A stretch of DNA of 64,000 bases from Kalaharituber pfeilii (taxonomy: Eukaryota > Ascomycota > Pezizomycetes > Pezizales > Pezizaceae). The position numbers and the translations under genes were made by a program. Where the stretch lies: NCBI GenBank assembly GCA_015179045.1, contig WHUZ01000035.1, positions 372,001 to 436,000 on the forward strand, given 5' to 3'. Positions 35,038 to 46,388 of the stretch are shown here, piece after piece. The notes below the pieces were generated by a model. It saw only the letters and a program-made list of their open reading frames with translations. It ran no database searches and was not told where the DNA came from. Each line of letters starts with the position of its first letter. Position 1 is the stretch's first letter.

Positions 35038-38000
35038 GGAGGGGGGGGAGCAAAAAGCGATGGTGAGGGGTTGATGGAGTTGGGTATCAGGTTTGTAAAA
35101 GGGGAAGTGGGATCGGGCTTTGTTTGAGGGTTCTTGTCCTGGTGAGATTTTAGTGTAGTCATATAAGCTGTATGATATGCACTTTGTGTAATTGTCAGGC
35201 TCTGTAGCTACAATGCGGGGGTCAGTACCTACATAGTCTTGTATCAGCCATGAGTTGCACCAACCAATATCTCAGCTCAGTCCTTCCAGCCAGTCATCTC
35301 AATTGTTTCCGCATTCAGGCCGGCAATATTTTGCACTTAGGCTCTCTATTGCACATGCATGCCTTGAGTACTTCAAACTTGCATCACAGTTGTTGAGGGC
35401 CTGAGATGTGCTGTCATAGTGCCTACGAAGTTACGGATTTTATTGCTTTTTAATGCTAGTGGTAGGCCTGGGAGTAATCTCGTCAACCGGCGTCTGAAGT
35501 AAAATGTAAAAAGGGCTACTTACCCGTTGGCTTCTCCGTGTTTCCAGTCCCTTTTTTCTGATTATTGTATATATATTGTACATATTGTACCCGGCCAGCT
35601 AGCTGATACACAAGGGGTGTAGTTGAATGGTTTGTGCATTCATCTAGTGCATTGTGAAAAGGAAGGGAAGGTATTTGGCAGAACAAAAATACTGGTACAG
35701 AAGAAAACCTAGCGGTGGTGGTGCGAACCGGGAAGGATCAATTGCAATTATGAATTACTCTATATAACCAGCTTTCATGTTATCTCTATAAAAAGGGGCG
35801 GTGTAATTCACGGGGCCATGAGAGAGAGCAATTGTATGAGAATATGCGGGGAGGAGAAGAGATTAGAAGGTGGATTAACATGACTACTTTTACTGGCGCT
35901 GAAGTGGGTTATAAAGTAATTCCCAACAAAACTAGATGGGAAGGACTATCATAGTCGCATGGAGGGTCTTGGCATGAGACTGCAATGACAGGATAAGGCC
36001 AAGGGTACTAGTAACCAAGCGCTGACTAAGCGGAGCTCCCGCAATCGTCTGACAACCGAATCGGATATATACCATATATAAGATCATGACAAATAAGGAT
36101 TAGTAACGCAACTTATGCCGGTGCTCGTATTTCATGATGCCACTACGATGTACATTGTAACATCGATTACTCTGCTCTCGTCTTTATTCACAGAGGCCTT
36201 TGGGGAATGTCTGTTCCTACTATACTGTGATTCTGCGTCAAGGCAGTTGAAGGCACGGAAAAGGGAAGGCTACCACACTCAATTGATAGCTAGCCGTGGC
36301 ATAGCGTGAGTTGTACATCTAAGAAGTACCTTTCTAGCCGGGCAGAATTGAATTGATAATTAGCCTGGTCGGAAACAACGCTGCCACAAACTTGGTAAGC
36401 ATGATCATGAGTATACCAAAGATTCTCGCTTGCGGTCACTTTCATGACTGCCCGAGCTACAGGCCTGGACAAAATGACTAGTCCTTCTCAAGATATTCAA
36501 CTCTAGGGCTCATTAGTGAAGTCGATGCTAAGTTGTCGAGCTGACTTCCAACATACCTGTGGTCTTTTGCAGCCCGGGCATCCCGGTGCCATAGTTGCGG
36601 GTGCAGTGATAGACATCCAGGCTGCCTAGCAAATGTAGGAGATGCGTTTGGGTATACTCCCTTTAATGGATTATCTGAAGTCCCGCCAATCCAGTAAGCT
36701 GTCACTCCATTTGATACACATTGTCACTACTGTCCAGCTCTTGATACAACAGCATCAAGCACAGACTACAACTCGACATACTTAGGCCCCACATGAATTA
36801 TTGTAAGCTGCAAGAGAAGATCCGCCTTAGGTCCAGGACAAAACCGCTTCACTGGATTGGCAATATAGCATGGTAGACGCTGCCGCACAAGTATGCAGCG
36901 TGCCATAATTTATGAGAGATCGACTATAATAATCGTGGAGGTATTCTAGTAAGGTGCATATATCTATTATACATGTACTCCAGGTTGTTTCGACATGATC
37001 AGGTTTTAAAATAGGACTTAGGCGGAATAACATTTTTCAAGCGCTGCGCAGGTCAGGAAGCTGGATAGAGCTCTCTGCTTTGTGATGTGAGCATCCCATC
37101 CCGTTCATTTCCCGCACATGAATGGTCCCTTGCGGTACGAACTTTACCAGCTAGTTCGCTGTATGGAAAGTATGATCTTTTTTTTTTTTTTTTTCGTTCA
37201 CATAACCCCGCATACAAGCTACAAGCCTATGGCAGAGAAGGAAAGTATGATTAACAGCTACTCTGATACTGAATTCTAATTTGTATTTCATGCACGCAAT
37301 ATGGTGGAAACTAGATTACAGCAGCCTTGCAATTGAGGCTAAACTCAGCATTGTCCATTTGATAGTGCAATTTATCTCCTAGGCCAGAGCTATAAAACTA
37401 CATACGGCCTGCGATATAAGGACGTATGTATACGGATAATCTATATGCACGTGTTCCAAAGAGTTCCAACTGCAGCTGAAGAATAAAATCACTGATATTT
37501 TGACTTATAAGCAATGGTTTTTATATGTCTCAACTGCGATTATCTAGATAAGCTTATTCCAGAGACCAAGATCATCGTGCTAGCACACAAGGCTTTCACG
37601 TAGGGTTCCGCTTGCTTGATGACGAGGCGGGCCCGGGAGACCGCGTGCCCGGCAATGGGGCAGCTAGCAACATGTGGGGAAGCACGGACAGGGTTCTGGC
37701 GCCCGCTATGCATAGTGGCGCACAAGCCAATTGCGTGAGGAGGCTACCTTCGGGGAAAGACGACAACATGACGCCTGCGCGCGCTTGGAAAGGCGTGGCC
37801 ATAGAACCGCAGTGCTGCAGGGGGCCCAAGGCAGCCTGGAGGCAGCGCCCAAGTGACGGAATGTGCTCACGGAGGCAGAGTGGGACTTTGTGGCGCCCGT
37901 TCCCGTTCTATGGATTGGAGGAGTATATGCCCATGGCTACCGTGGAAGCTCTAAGTATTCACTGTTCCGTGTGAGGTTACGGACAAGTGGGATTGTGGGG

Positions 38001-38480
38001 GGCCAAAGCGACCGACCCTCCTCAAACTGGCATATCAACTGATGGAACAGCAGTGGGTCTCGACGTGCCGAAAATTGGTGCTGGGCTCCAGTCGGCGACT
38101 GAGTGCATGCTCTCTCATATGCTCCAGCGACGCAGGGCAAGGAGAGCAAGCCTAGGCCGAGTTCCCATGGCTTTTAAAATGAGCACATTTCCTCTCAGGA
38201 TATTCACGACTTCCGCCTTGGAAAATTGTTTCTGCAAGTGTTTCCTTGCGTTTCTCCGAAGGTCAGTAACCCACCATGTTATTCAATCGAAATACGAGTG
38301 AATTTGGGGTTATTTCAACTAAATCACAATTCCCTGCCCAACAACTACAGGCCGGTCGATACAAACTGCGCGACTAAGAGTCGATATCTGAGGACATCTC
38401 ACAATTGATCACAACACCAATTCCTTCTACCACCTACGTTGCCAAATCCGTGATTTGGCTGTCACCTTACAGGTCAAAAA
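35038..38480. other. Gene-poor interval
   Basis: No gene could be supported. A family-B' mini-retroposon lies at 37177-37239. A GC-rich block at about 37600-37910 lies 570 bp upstream of the monooxygenase start and may be part of its regulatory region. Confidence 0.5.
37177..37239 (-). mobile_element. Mini-retroposon family B', 63 bp, 12-bp TSD
   Basis: Perfect 12-bp direct repeats GGAAAGTATGAT (37165-37176 and 37240-37251) flank a T run plus a 45-nt core. Read on minus the core is CTCTGCCATAGGCTTGTAGC then TTGTATGCGGGGTTATGTGA. Orientation and tail show that it was inserted as an RNA copy. Confidence 0.85.
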
Positions 38481-40643
38481 ATGCCAGTCTTTAGAAGAAT
38501 TTCACAACAGATGGGATTTTCATCAACTACCAAAATCGTCAAAGTGGCCTTAGCAAATGCTAAACCGCCAGCGCCGTATGCTAGTGGCTCTACTCACTCC
38601 ACTGTAACAAATGGACTGAGCACGGAATTTAAAATTCAGGAACACAGTATTGAGAACGTGAGGCCTATCAAAGTTATTTGTATTGGTGCTGGCTACTCTG
38701 GAATATACATGGGAATAAGAATCCCGCAGCGGCTCAAGAATGTGGAACTGGTTATTTATGAGAAGAACGAAGATCTCGGAGGTACTTGGTGGGAGAATAG
38801 ATATCCCGGGCTGGCCTGCGACATTGTAAGTGGTCCCCAAGACCTGTTGAGACTAACCCTGTACTTCTTTGTTAGATTTATATGTTGGGCTTACTAATTC
38901 TATCAGCCTGCACATTGTTATCAATACTCTTTTGAGCCGAATCCAGAATGGAGTCAGTTTTATGCCGAGGGACGGGAAATTTGGAAATACCTTAAAGGGG
39001 TAACGCAGAAATATTCCGTCGAGAGGTTTGTGAGATTGAGGCATAAAGTTGTGAAGTGCGAATGGAAGCCCGGTGAGGGTATTTGGGAAGTTGAGGTCGA
39101 GAAATTAAATGAAAATGGGGAGGTCATAGAAAAGATAGTTGACAAGGGTCAAGTATGTGGGTTGTTGCCCTCGCTCCAAGAAAAGAAATTTTGTTGATTT
39201 TTTGGACTATGTAGATGCTGGTCAATGCAAGGGGATTCCTAAATGTCCCCAAGTTTCCTGATATTCCGGGTCTCCCTATACCAACTTCCACCGGATCCAC
39301 AACTGTCCATATACCAGAGTCAATGAGGAAAGCTAGCAGCTCTGAGCCAAAATTCAAGGGTTCAGTAGTGCACTCCGGGAATTGGCCCGAGGGTGAACGG
39401 TTTCCAGGAAAGCGAGTTGCGGTTATTGGGACAGGATCCTCGGGAATTCAGATTGTCCCAAGTTTGCAACAGGACGTCGCAAGATTGGATTTGTATGTCC
39501 GTGACCGCACTTGGGTCTCCACATCTTTTGTGGACATCGATATGGGAGAGGAAGGGCGAAAACATTCAAAAAACTCGAACTGTCAGTCCCGAATGTTGCG
39601 TCCTCTTACCCTGAGTCATTACTAATACATACTTATTAACAGTCAAATACACCAAGGATGATATTCGACGCTTCAAGTCCAATCCAAAGTACTTTTTAGA
39701 GTACCGCAAAAAATTGGAAAAGGAGCTCAATGGTGTACATGGTGTCACACACCTTGCGTCCGAAATACAGAAAGGAGCAGTTGCTGCATTCACTCAGCTT
39801 ATGAAAACTCATCTAGCTAGCCGCCCTGATATCTATGAAAGGCTACTCCCGGACTTCCCTGTGGCCTGTCGCCGGCTGACTCCAGGCCCTGGTTATCTAG
39901 AATCGCTCAGCAAGGAAAATGTGAATTTCATTAGCACTGGTATTAAACGAATCACAGAGACCGGCATCGAAGACTTTGAAGGAAATGTTCGTGAGGTGGA
40001 CGCAATCGTCTGTGCAACCGGGTTTCAAACTAGTGCAGCTCCCCCATTCCCTATCATTGGTGTCAACAGCGTCACACTTGAAGAGAGGTGGTCGCCATAT
40101 CCGGAAGCTTATTTAAGTATGACTTGCGATGGATTCCCCAATCACTTTTCAATGCTCGGGCCCAATGCCAGCGCTGGTTCGGGGAGCTTGACCATCATCA
40201 TCGAGCGCATTGGCGATTATATTATCAAAGCCATCCGGAAGCTCCAAAAGGAAAACCTTAAATCTATTGAGGTTAAAACAGAGATTGTCAGGAATTGGAG
40301 TGAGTACATTGATCACTACTTTGAACGTACCGTCTTCAAAGGAGACTGCAGGAGCTGGTACCGACTAAACGGTGATGGAGACCGGATTACGGGATTGTGG
40401 CCTGGAAGCACTCTGCATGCTGTGGAGGCACTTGAGAATCCACGATGGGAGGATTTCAACTACGAGGTTGTCGGGGATGAGCAAGTAAAACGGATGAACA
40501 GATTGGCTTGGTTAGGAAACGGCTGGACTGATCTTGAGCGGGACGGGAAGGACAGGTCCTATTACCTTGACCCTGAGATAGTCGATGTGCCTCTAGCGCC
40601 CTTCCCGGACAAAGTCTGGGAAACTCAAGTGTTCTACCATTAG
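38481..40643 (+). CDS. Baeyer-Villiger / flavin-containing monooxygenase
   Basis: Four exons (38481-38825, 38907-39152, 39215-39581, 39643-40643) give 652 residues. The FAD-binding GAGYSG (69-74) is followed by GGTWWENRYPG and DIPAHCYQYSFEPNP. The NADPH-binding GTGSSG is at 269-274. Between them lies FKGSVVHSGNWP (244-255), an exact match to the Baeyer-Villiger fingerprint FxGxxxHxxxWP, so the enzyme probably inserts oxygen next to a ketone using NADPH, O2 and FAD. Such enzymes act in steroid, fatty-ketone and secondary metabolism; the substrate is unknown. A Ser/Thr-rich stretch (about 218-243) precedes the fingerprint. The ATG at 38481 is the first in frame. Intron 3 uses a weaker GTCAGT donor. 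An AATAAA-like signal follows near 40729. No biosynthetic partner genes are adjacent. Confidence 0.9.
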
Positions 40644-41380
40644 TTCCGCATGATGTAATTACCGTTTCCTTTTTTTGTAATACGCTTGCCTGTTGTTCTA
40701 GAGTCTGGGCACGAGAACACTTGCCTGTAATAAAACTTACGTATGTTTTTATCTGTACCTACTGCTACTGTATGTTTTATTGTAGTCATTGTTGTCGGCT
40801 CTTGAATAAGAGTGGCGGATGAATGGGTTCGCTGACACAATTTCTTTCTAATGGGATGTTTGCGCAAGTGCTATTGCGTCATCATGCAGTGCGTTGTGCG
40901 ATGCATATGCATCAGTCGCAGTGTCTTGTGTTTTCATCGGAAGATTACTGTATTTTACCACACCAGTTTGTCCATAGTGATAGGTTTTCTAAATAAATTT
41001 TTTTTTATTTATCTATTTTGCATTATAGGCCATGGCTATCGAGGAATATATAGAATATGGTTTCTGCTGGAGTCCTCATATTACAAATAAGAAAGAGAAA
41101 AGAAAAGATAAGTACAAGCTTTTTCGGGAGTTTTCTGTTGGCAAAACTTTGCGATGGGGGGCAGGTATAGTACGCTGCACGAGCAGAGACACAGGATCAG
41201 AGTAGAGACGGATTGACGGAGATTACTGCAACACCGGTCATGAGACGACGGCAATACCTTCGGAATTGCGACAGGTGTAGTAACCCTCGCGCAATTGATT
41301 TCTCTCGATCGCAATTTGTATAAAAAAAGCCCACACTATAGTTTATGTGTCTCGTTACCGAGTTGAGTTTACCAAATTCA
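40644..41380. other. Intergenic
   Basis: This is the 3' flank of the monooxygenase gene. The 20-mer AGAGTCTGGGCACGAGAACA (40700-40719) is the inverse of 18018-18037. No other feature is supported. Confidence 0.55.
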
Positions 41381-41452
41381 AGCAACATGGCGCAGCGGAA
41401 GCGCGCCGGGCTCATAACCCGGAGGCCCCTCGATCGAAACGAGGTGTTGCTA
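41381..41452 (+). tRNA. Initiator tRNA-Met(CAU), copy 2
   Basis: This copy differs from copy 1 at one base (GGCCCC versus GGTCCC in the variable-loop region). It has the same A1:U72 pair, GGG/CCC anticodon stem and A54 T loop (ATCGAAA), so it is an initiator. It has no intron. GGTTCGAGT follows 14 nt downstream, before the T9 terminator at 41505. Confidence 0.93.
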
Positions 41453-41465
41453 TGAGAAAGTCTTG

Positions 41466-41475
41466 GGTTCGAGTT
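41466..41475 (+). promoter_or_regulatory. B-box-like motif downstream of tRNA-iMet copy 2
   Basis: GGTTCGAGTT lies between the tRNA and its terminator, as in copy 1, although the surrounding trailer sequences of the two copies are unrelated. Confidence 0.4.
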
Positions 41476-41504
41476 GGGCCCGGGATGAGAAGTTACATTT
41501 CAAC

Positions 41505-41513
41505 TTTTTTTTT
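41505..41513 (+). terminator. Pol III terminator of tRNA-iMet copy 2
   Basis: Nine T, the first run of four or more T downstream of the tRNA. Confidence 0.8.
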
Positions 41514-42329
41514 CCTTTTTTTTTTCCCTCTTTGTTACAGTGTGGCTGTTTCCGTTTCGTATCTAAACAAAATTGTACTCTCGAGCCACAAACCTGAACA
41601 TGCACATCAATCTGTGCAGTAGCAGAGGGTCTTAATTATGAAATGAACATGTTCTAGATAATACTATTTCTGCAGCCGCTACAGTTTGGTAAGGTTGCAG
41701 ACTAGTCTGCAAGCTATGATTATTTCGTACGATGCTTGAGGATGCTCATTCCTTCCTTTTAGGGAAATCGAGCCATGGCCTCTTGGCTTTTCTCCATCAG
41801 AGCATAATTGTTGCAAAAATACATCTCAAGTATTATTAACATTTTCACATTTGTCGGACCTGACCAGGAACCAATTATCACACATCAACGTAGATTGCTT
41901 GGTGCTGAACCTATATGACTTTAGAATGTACTTTGTACGTACTTTTTGACACTCCGTAGATTGTACCGCACCAATAGCGAAGGGGGTAGGCACGTGGCCA
42001 GTGCATGTTGTGGCTTTACCCAACACGGTCAAGATGCTTCAGTTAATGAAGAAATCAAAAGCCATCGTATGCGCATGCATGCCATTTTGAGAGCTGAGGA
42101 AATTCATATGAATTTGGATATAAAGGACTCACTACTAGTAATGGTAACTGTGTGCATGTTAGTGAGAACCTTTTAAGAAGAATGGTATGAACTGTATGCT
42201 CTCTCCTCTAGATTCGTGGAGTTAGAGGTAGTAGGAAGAGGTCGACCGGTCCGATGGTCCAAGTGATAGAGGCACCATACTTAGATCAGGAATGAGGAGG
42301 AAGTGGTTGTGGCATGAAGGAAGTACTGG

Positions 42330-42391
42330 GGATTTTTTTTTTTTTTTTTTTTTATATCATTACTCGCTTGCCGCCCTATGGGCTATGGCGA
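42330..42391 (-). mobile_element. Mini-retroposon family A, 62 bp, 9-bp TSD
   Basis: Direct repeats AAGTACTGG (42321-42329 and 42392-42400) flank a T run and the family-A core, read on plus as ATATCATTACTCGCTTGCCG then CCCTATGGGCTATGGCGA. Confidence 0.8.
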
Positions 42392-42583
42392 AAGTACTGG
42401 AGAGGTTACGTGTACACGCCCCTTCATCTCCTGTTCTTTCGTTGTTTTGATGCCCCTTGTATAGCCTCACCCAGGCTCAGGTCCCTTCTGTACTCAGCCC
42501 CACCAGGGCAGCTAAGAAAGCCGGGTTGCAGCCAAGGGCATGTGGCGATTACTTAATCTGGTTAGTCGAGTGACCACTTGTAT

Positions 42584-42639
42584 ATCGCCATCGCTCATAG
42601 GGCGGCAAGCGATTAATGATATAAAAAAAAAAAAAAAAA
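42584..42639 (+). mobile_element. Mini-retroposon family A, 56 bp, 12-bp TSD
   Basis: Perfect 12-bp direct repeats GACCACTTGTAT (42572-42583 and 42640-42651) flank ATCGCCATCGCTCATAGGGC, then GGCAAGCGATTAATGATAT and about 17 A. It is opposite in orientation to the copy 190 bp away, so the pair could form a hairpin. Confidence 0.88.
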
Positions 42640-43995
42640 GACCACTTGTATCCAACAGCTGCACACATCATACCCTGCTTACAGCTCATCCAGGTCTCAA
42701 CTTTCAGCGAGGTCTGTTTCGCTCGCTTTCTTCAATTTTTTAATTTCATAGACATACGTGACACGAGTACCCAAGATTGTGAATCCTTGTGCGTGTGGGT
42801 TTACAAACCTTTCCACTTTGTGATGTCAATTATGCATAGCGCCAAGGGGGGAGACGTCGACCGACATTTGACCACATGGGAGTAGTACATCCTGGATACC
42901 CAGGGGAAGGGAATGCAGACCCTTCACCCTCGTGTATGCACGCCCTACGCATGTATACTTGGGTCTCCCCTGAAAGATTGCGCTTGCAGAAAACGATCAC
43001 GTGGCCAGTACTGCGGTATATGTACGTCAGACAGTGGACAGGAAAATCGCTATCTGCGAAAACATGCAACATGCAATAATTCAGGAGATTACAAGTGCGA
43101 TTCAACATATGGTGGTCTGCAGTGTACACGTCTTTAATCTATACTTATAACCAATTCCACCGAGAAAACTTTCAACCTAGCCAGCTGTCTCACGCTTATA
43201 ATTGGCAACCCATTACACCCGGTCTCTTTGAAGTATGGTATATATATCAATGCATGATATTTTGCTCATTTTGAGTTCTCATTCACCGCGCCTTCTCGTT
43301 CATTTTTGCTATTGTCACGGTTTAACCTGACCACTGACACGAAGGTCAAGACAGATCACTAATGGACATTACCTCAGAGTTCGATCAACAGTTCTGAAAG
43401 ATACTTCAAAAGGTCTATGCAAGCAATTCTAGTTGAGGTATATGATACTCAGTATGGAATTGTTTGCAGTAAGTATCTCATTGCAGGACACGGCAACTGC
43501 GTGCTTCATCCCTACAATTACATGCTGATGTTCTACTTTATTGATCTCAAGCTCACGCCAGGTTTTGAATCGACAATATGAGGTACTTTCTACAAATGGC
43601 CTTCGTAAGAGCAGAGAGTTACTATCTTTATTTCGTACCTCAATCGAATGATACAATACTCTAGCCATATGGCCAATGTTACTAGGGAGGGCGTTCTTTC
43701 CCCAAAATTTGTGCTGTCGTTCACAAATTCTCCATATACCCTCCCCTGCTCGGCCGGACTGAATTTCCCTGCCGCCGTTAGCGGTACAGGAATTTCAGTG
43801 GCACGAGGATATGGCATCATCACCAAGCTTATATTACCTAAAAAGGATTCAAGTCATATATACGAAATATAGTGCGTGCCATAGCGATGGCAACTGCCAA
43901 TATATCACTAACTGTACCTATAGTGCCTCCCTCGCATTCAGTTTTTACATAACTCGTCACTTCTACTCGCTCGTGGATAACCGGGGGAATCTATA

Positions 43996-44071
43996 TTTTT
44001 TATTTTTTTATTTTTTTTATTTTTTATTTTTTTTTATCATTACTCGCGTGCCGTCCTAAGGGCTATGGTGA
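43996..44071 (-). mobile_element. Mini-retroposon family A, 76 bp, 8-bp TSD
   Basis: Direct repeats AATCTATA (43988-43995 and 44072-44079) flank a T-rich tail and the core read on plus as ATCATTACTCGCGTGCCGTC then CTAAGGGCTATGGTGA. Confidence 0.75.
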
Positions 44072-44243
44072 AATCTATAATGGTATGGTGTGCAAGCGAC
44101 GCTTAGGAGGTCAAAGTTAAAGTACCTGGAGGACAAAGTATTCTCGTCAAGCATCTAATGCCCTCACCAATGACATCTGGCTAAATGTATAGCAGTTCCT
44201 CATTAGACAAAGTTAAAGCCAGGTGCTTACATCCATATTATGA

Positions 44244-44305
44244 GCCCAGCCATGGCGAACAGCTGCAAGCGGGATTACGTGAAATAATAATAAAAAAAAA
44301 AAGAA
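44244..44305 (+). mobile_element. Mini-retroposon family B, 62 bp, 13-bp TSD
   Basis: 13-bp direct repeats with one mismatch (ATCCATATTATGA at 44231-44243, ATCCGTATTATGA at 44306-44318) flank the core GCCCAGCCATGGCGAACAGC then TGCAAGCGGGATTACGTGA and an A-rich tail. Confidence 0.85.
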
Positions 44306-46224
44306 ATCCGTATTATGAAAGTACTTTAGACATGTCATGCCATGCTCATAGTGCGGTTAAGTTTCGGTATATCGCCGATTTTACCTTAAGGGTAATTTAC
44401 GACAGTGTTGTTATGTTGGACAAGGGGAGAGATGTTAATATGGCTATTAAGTGTGAGGGCTCGCTTGAACCTCAACCAGGGTTAAACATCCGTTGCTCGA
44501 CCCGCAATACAATGCCCAGTTATAAACGATACTTGTGGCAGCATATATGCAAATGGGCTCTGTGGTACAAGTACTGTGAGCACCATGGCAAAATGGCTGG
44601 TGCAGTGTCCCCGGACTGGTTCATCCGGGCCTATGTGTAAGTCAGACACCCTTCCTTTATTTCTAGAAGGACTGTAGCGTTTCCATCCAATATTTATTAC
44701 GCCCTAGCTACTCGACGTTTGCCGCTTCCGACCGTAACAGCTGTCAACGGGCACGTATGCATATTCGGCTAAACTGCACAACATAGACGCCAAGATGACT
44801 TAATGAAACACCTCCCGCTGCGATTGGCATTAACCTGTTTACTTGAAGCGAATATAAGCAGAATCGTGATAGAGACTCATATACAGGGTTGCGCACACAT
44901 GCTAGATACAAATACTGCTCCGGCTGCGACTTTACATATGAGCACATGTGAGTTTTATTTTACGTCGTCGTTCTACAGTAGCGGGCCCCTGCGGTAAGAG
45001 ACCCATGTGCGGAGAGGCATGTACGTGGCTTGATCAAGTGACCCAGCCCTGCAGATGGCATGAAACGCGAAACACTTGGGGCAGGAACGCTGGCCAATAA
45101 TGCTCTGCCGCGGCCATTCGTGTTGCCTGAGTAAGCCGGACCGGGCGCGGGCGTTGATCTGGCCTGCATAGGGCACACGCCTCCGATTGAGCTGAGCTGG
45201 CCTTCTGACCGTGTCAGGAGCCCGCGCTGGAGCCATGAGCCACCCGGCCGCAAACGCCCGCTGCGCTCGTTCTCTGGCTGCGGCCACCGATATATATGGC
45301 TGGCTCCGGATGCGCGCCCGCCAGATGTTGTTTGCTTGCCGAAGTCGACGTCGACGTCCGCGACTGCCTGACCACCGCCTGATTGCTGCCTGGAGTTCGT
45401 GTCCTGCCTGATCGGCGCATCTGCGAGCTGGGCTGAACGCATACGGGAGGTCGTGCAGCCAGCTTCCGCAGCTGAACGCACGCTGTGTGCACCCCTGCGC
45501 CCCTCTGTTCCTGACATCGGGCTTGGTTGGAGCGTCTGCCAGGTAAGATGATTTTCTATTTTCATCGCCTCCCGGCACCCCATCCCCCCCCTCTCCCCCC
45601 GGCGGAATATATGCTCCAGCTTATGCATTCCACCCTGCACGGTCTGGCCCCGTCATCGCTGGATGAACCCATCCACCTACCTGCACGGTAGCCCGCCTTG
45701 ATAGACATATTTTTCGGACCTCAAACTCATATTCGGTTGCGACAGTCCATATTAATTAACGGGGCTGACGGGGAGCCAACCATTCTCTTCCTATCCCACT
45801 TTTCCTTGGTTTTCAGCCCCCCCAATACCCAATATCGCCTCACTTACTAATTGCCCTCTCCCCCCCAATATCCCACCGCAGCTTCCTGAATTGCCCCCAA
45901 ATTTGAACTGCTGTCCATTGCGAGCCAGGAATAGCTGATGAAGTCTCGGCTAACTTGTGAGGGAATTTTTTTCTGGAGGCCCAGATTATCCAGCTGTTCG
46001 TCCCCCTGAGACTCCTGTAACAGTACAGAGGACTGTATGCGTGTTCCAGAATTAGGTATAGATGTTTATTGGATTTTGGCGTAAGTCTGCAGACGGGGGT
46101 GGCATTGGAGAAGATCACAATGCTCCCCCATCAATTATGCCGCAAGTCGGCCTTGCACAATACCTGTGCGTATTCAGGGACGAAGTAGACACTGGAGAGG
46201 CAAGGCATAGAGGAAGACGGAGTC

Positions 46225-46231
46225 TATATAA
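46225..46231 (+). promoter_or_regulatory. TATA box of the amylase gene
   Basis: TATATAA lies 158 nt upstream of the chosen ATG (46389), which fits a transcription start near 46255 and a leader of about 130 nt. It argues against the upstream in-frame ATG at 46062. Confidence 0.6.
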
Positions 46232-46388
46232 CTGCAATCTCGCCCTGCCCTCAGCTTACTCTTCCACAGGAAGCAGCGTCAGGCACTCAACTCCTCTCCT
46301 TCATCTCCCTACCAATTGTTCTCCTTCTGGGACTTCTCATCTTGGACTTGGTTCTCTAGTCTTTCTCTGCATCGCTATTGTCGCGGCT

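Larger units (their letters stand above)
41514..46224. other. Gene-poor interval with several mini-retroposons
   Basis: No gene could be supported. Four poly(A)-tailed insertions lie at 42330-42391, 42584-42639, 43996-44071 and 44244-44305. A GC-rich block at about 45000-45620 precedes the amylase gene; overlapping open frames in it reflect base composition. Confidence 0.55.

Noticed and set aside
38481..40643. Secondary-metabolite cluster around the monooxygenase
   Set aside because: No synthase, transporter or regulator gene is visible within several kilobases on either side.
41000..41060. Possible extra mini-retroposon (T-rich run, then GGCCATGGCTATCGAGG)
   Set aside because: The match to either core is too weak and no direct repeats flank it.
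44185..44640. 151-codon open frame on plus
   Set aside because: It runs through the family-B retro-insertion at 44244-44305 and its A tail. Composition is not protein-like and no start context or domain is seen.
44960..45640. Overlapping long frames (226 and 201 codons) on minus
   Set aside because: They occur in different frames of one GC-rich block where stops are rare. No domains, splice sites or consistent coding signal.
46062..46388. Earlier in-frame ATG for the amylase gene
   Set aside because: It lies upstream of the TATA box at 46225 and would bury the signal peptide inside the protein.
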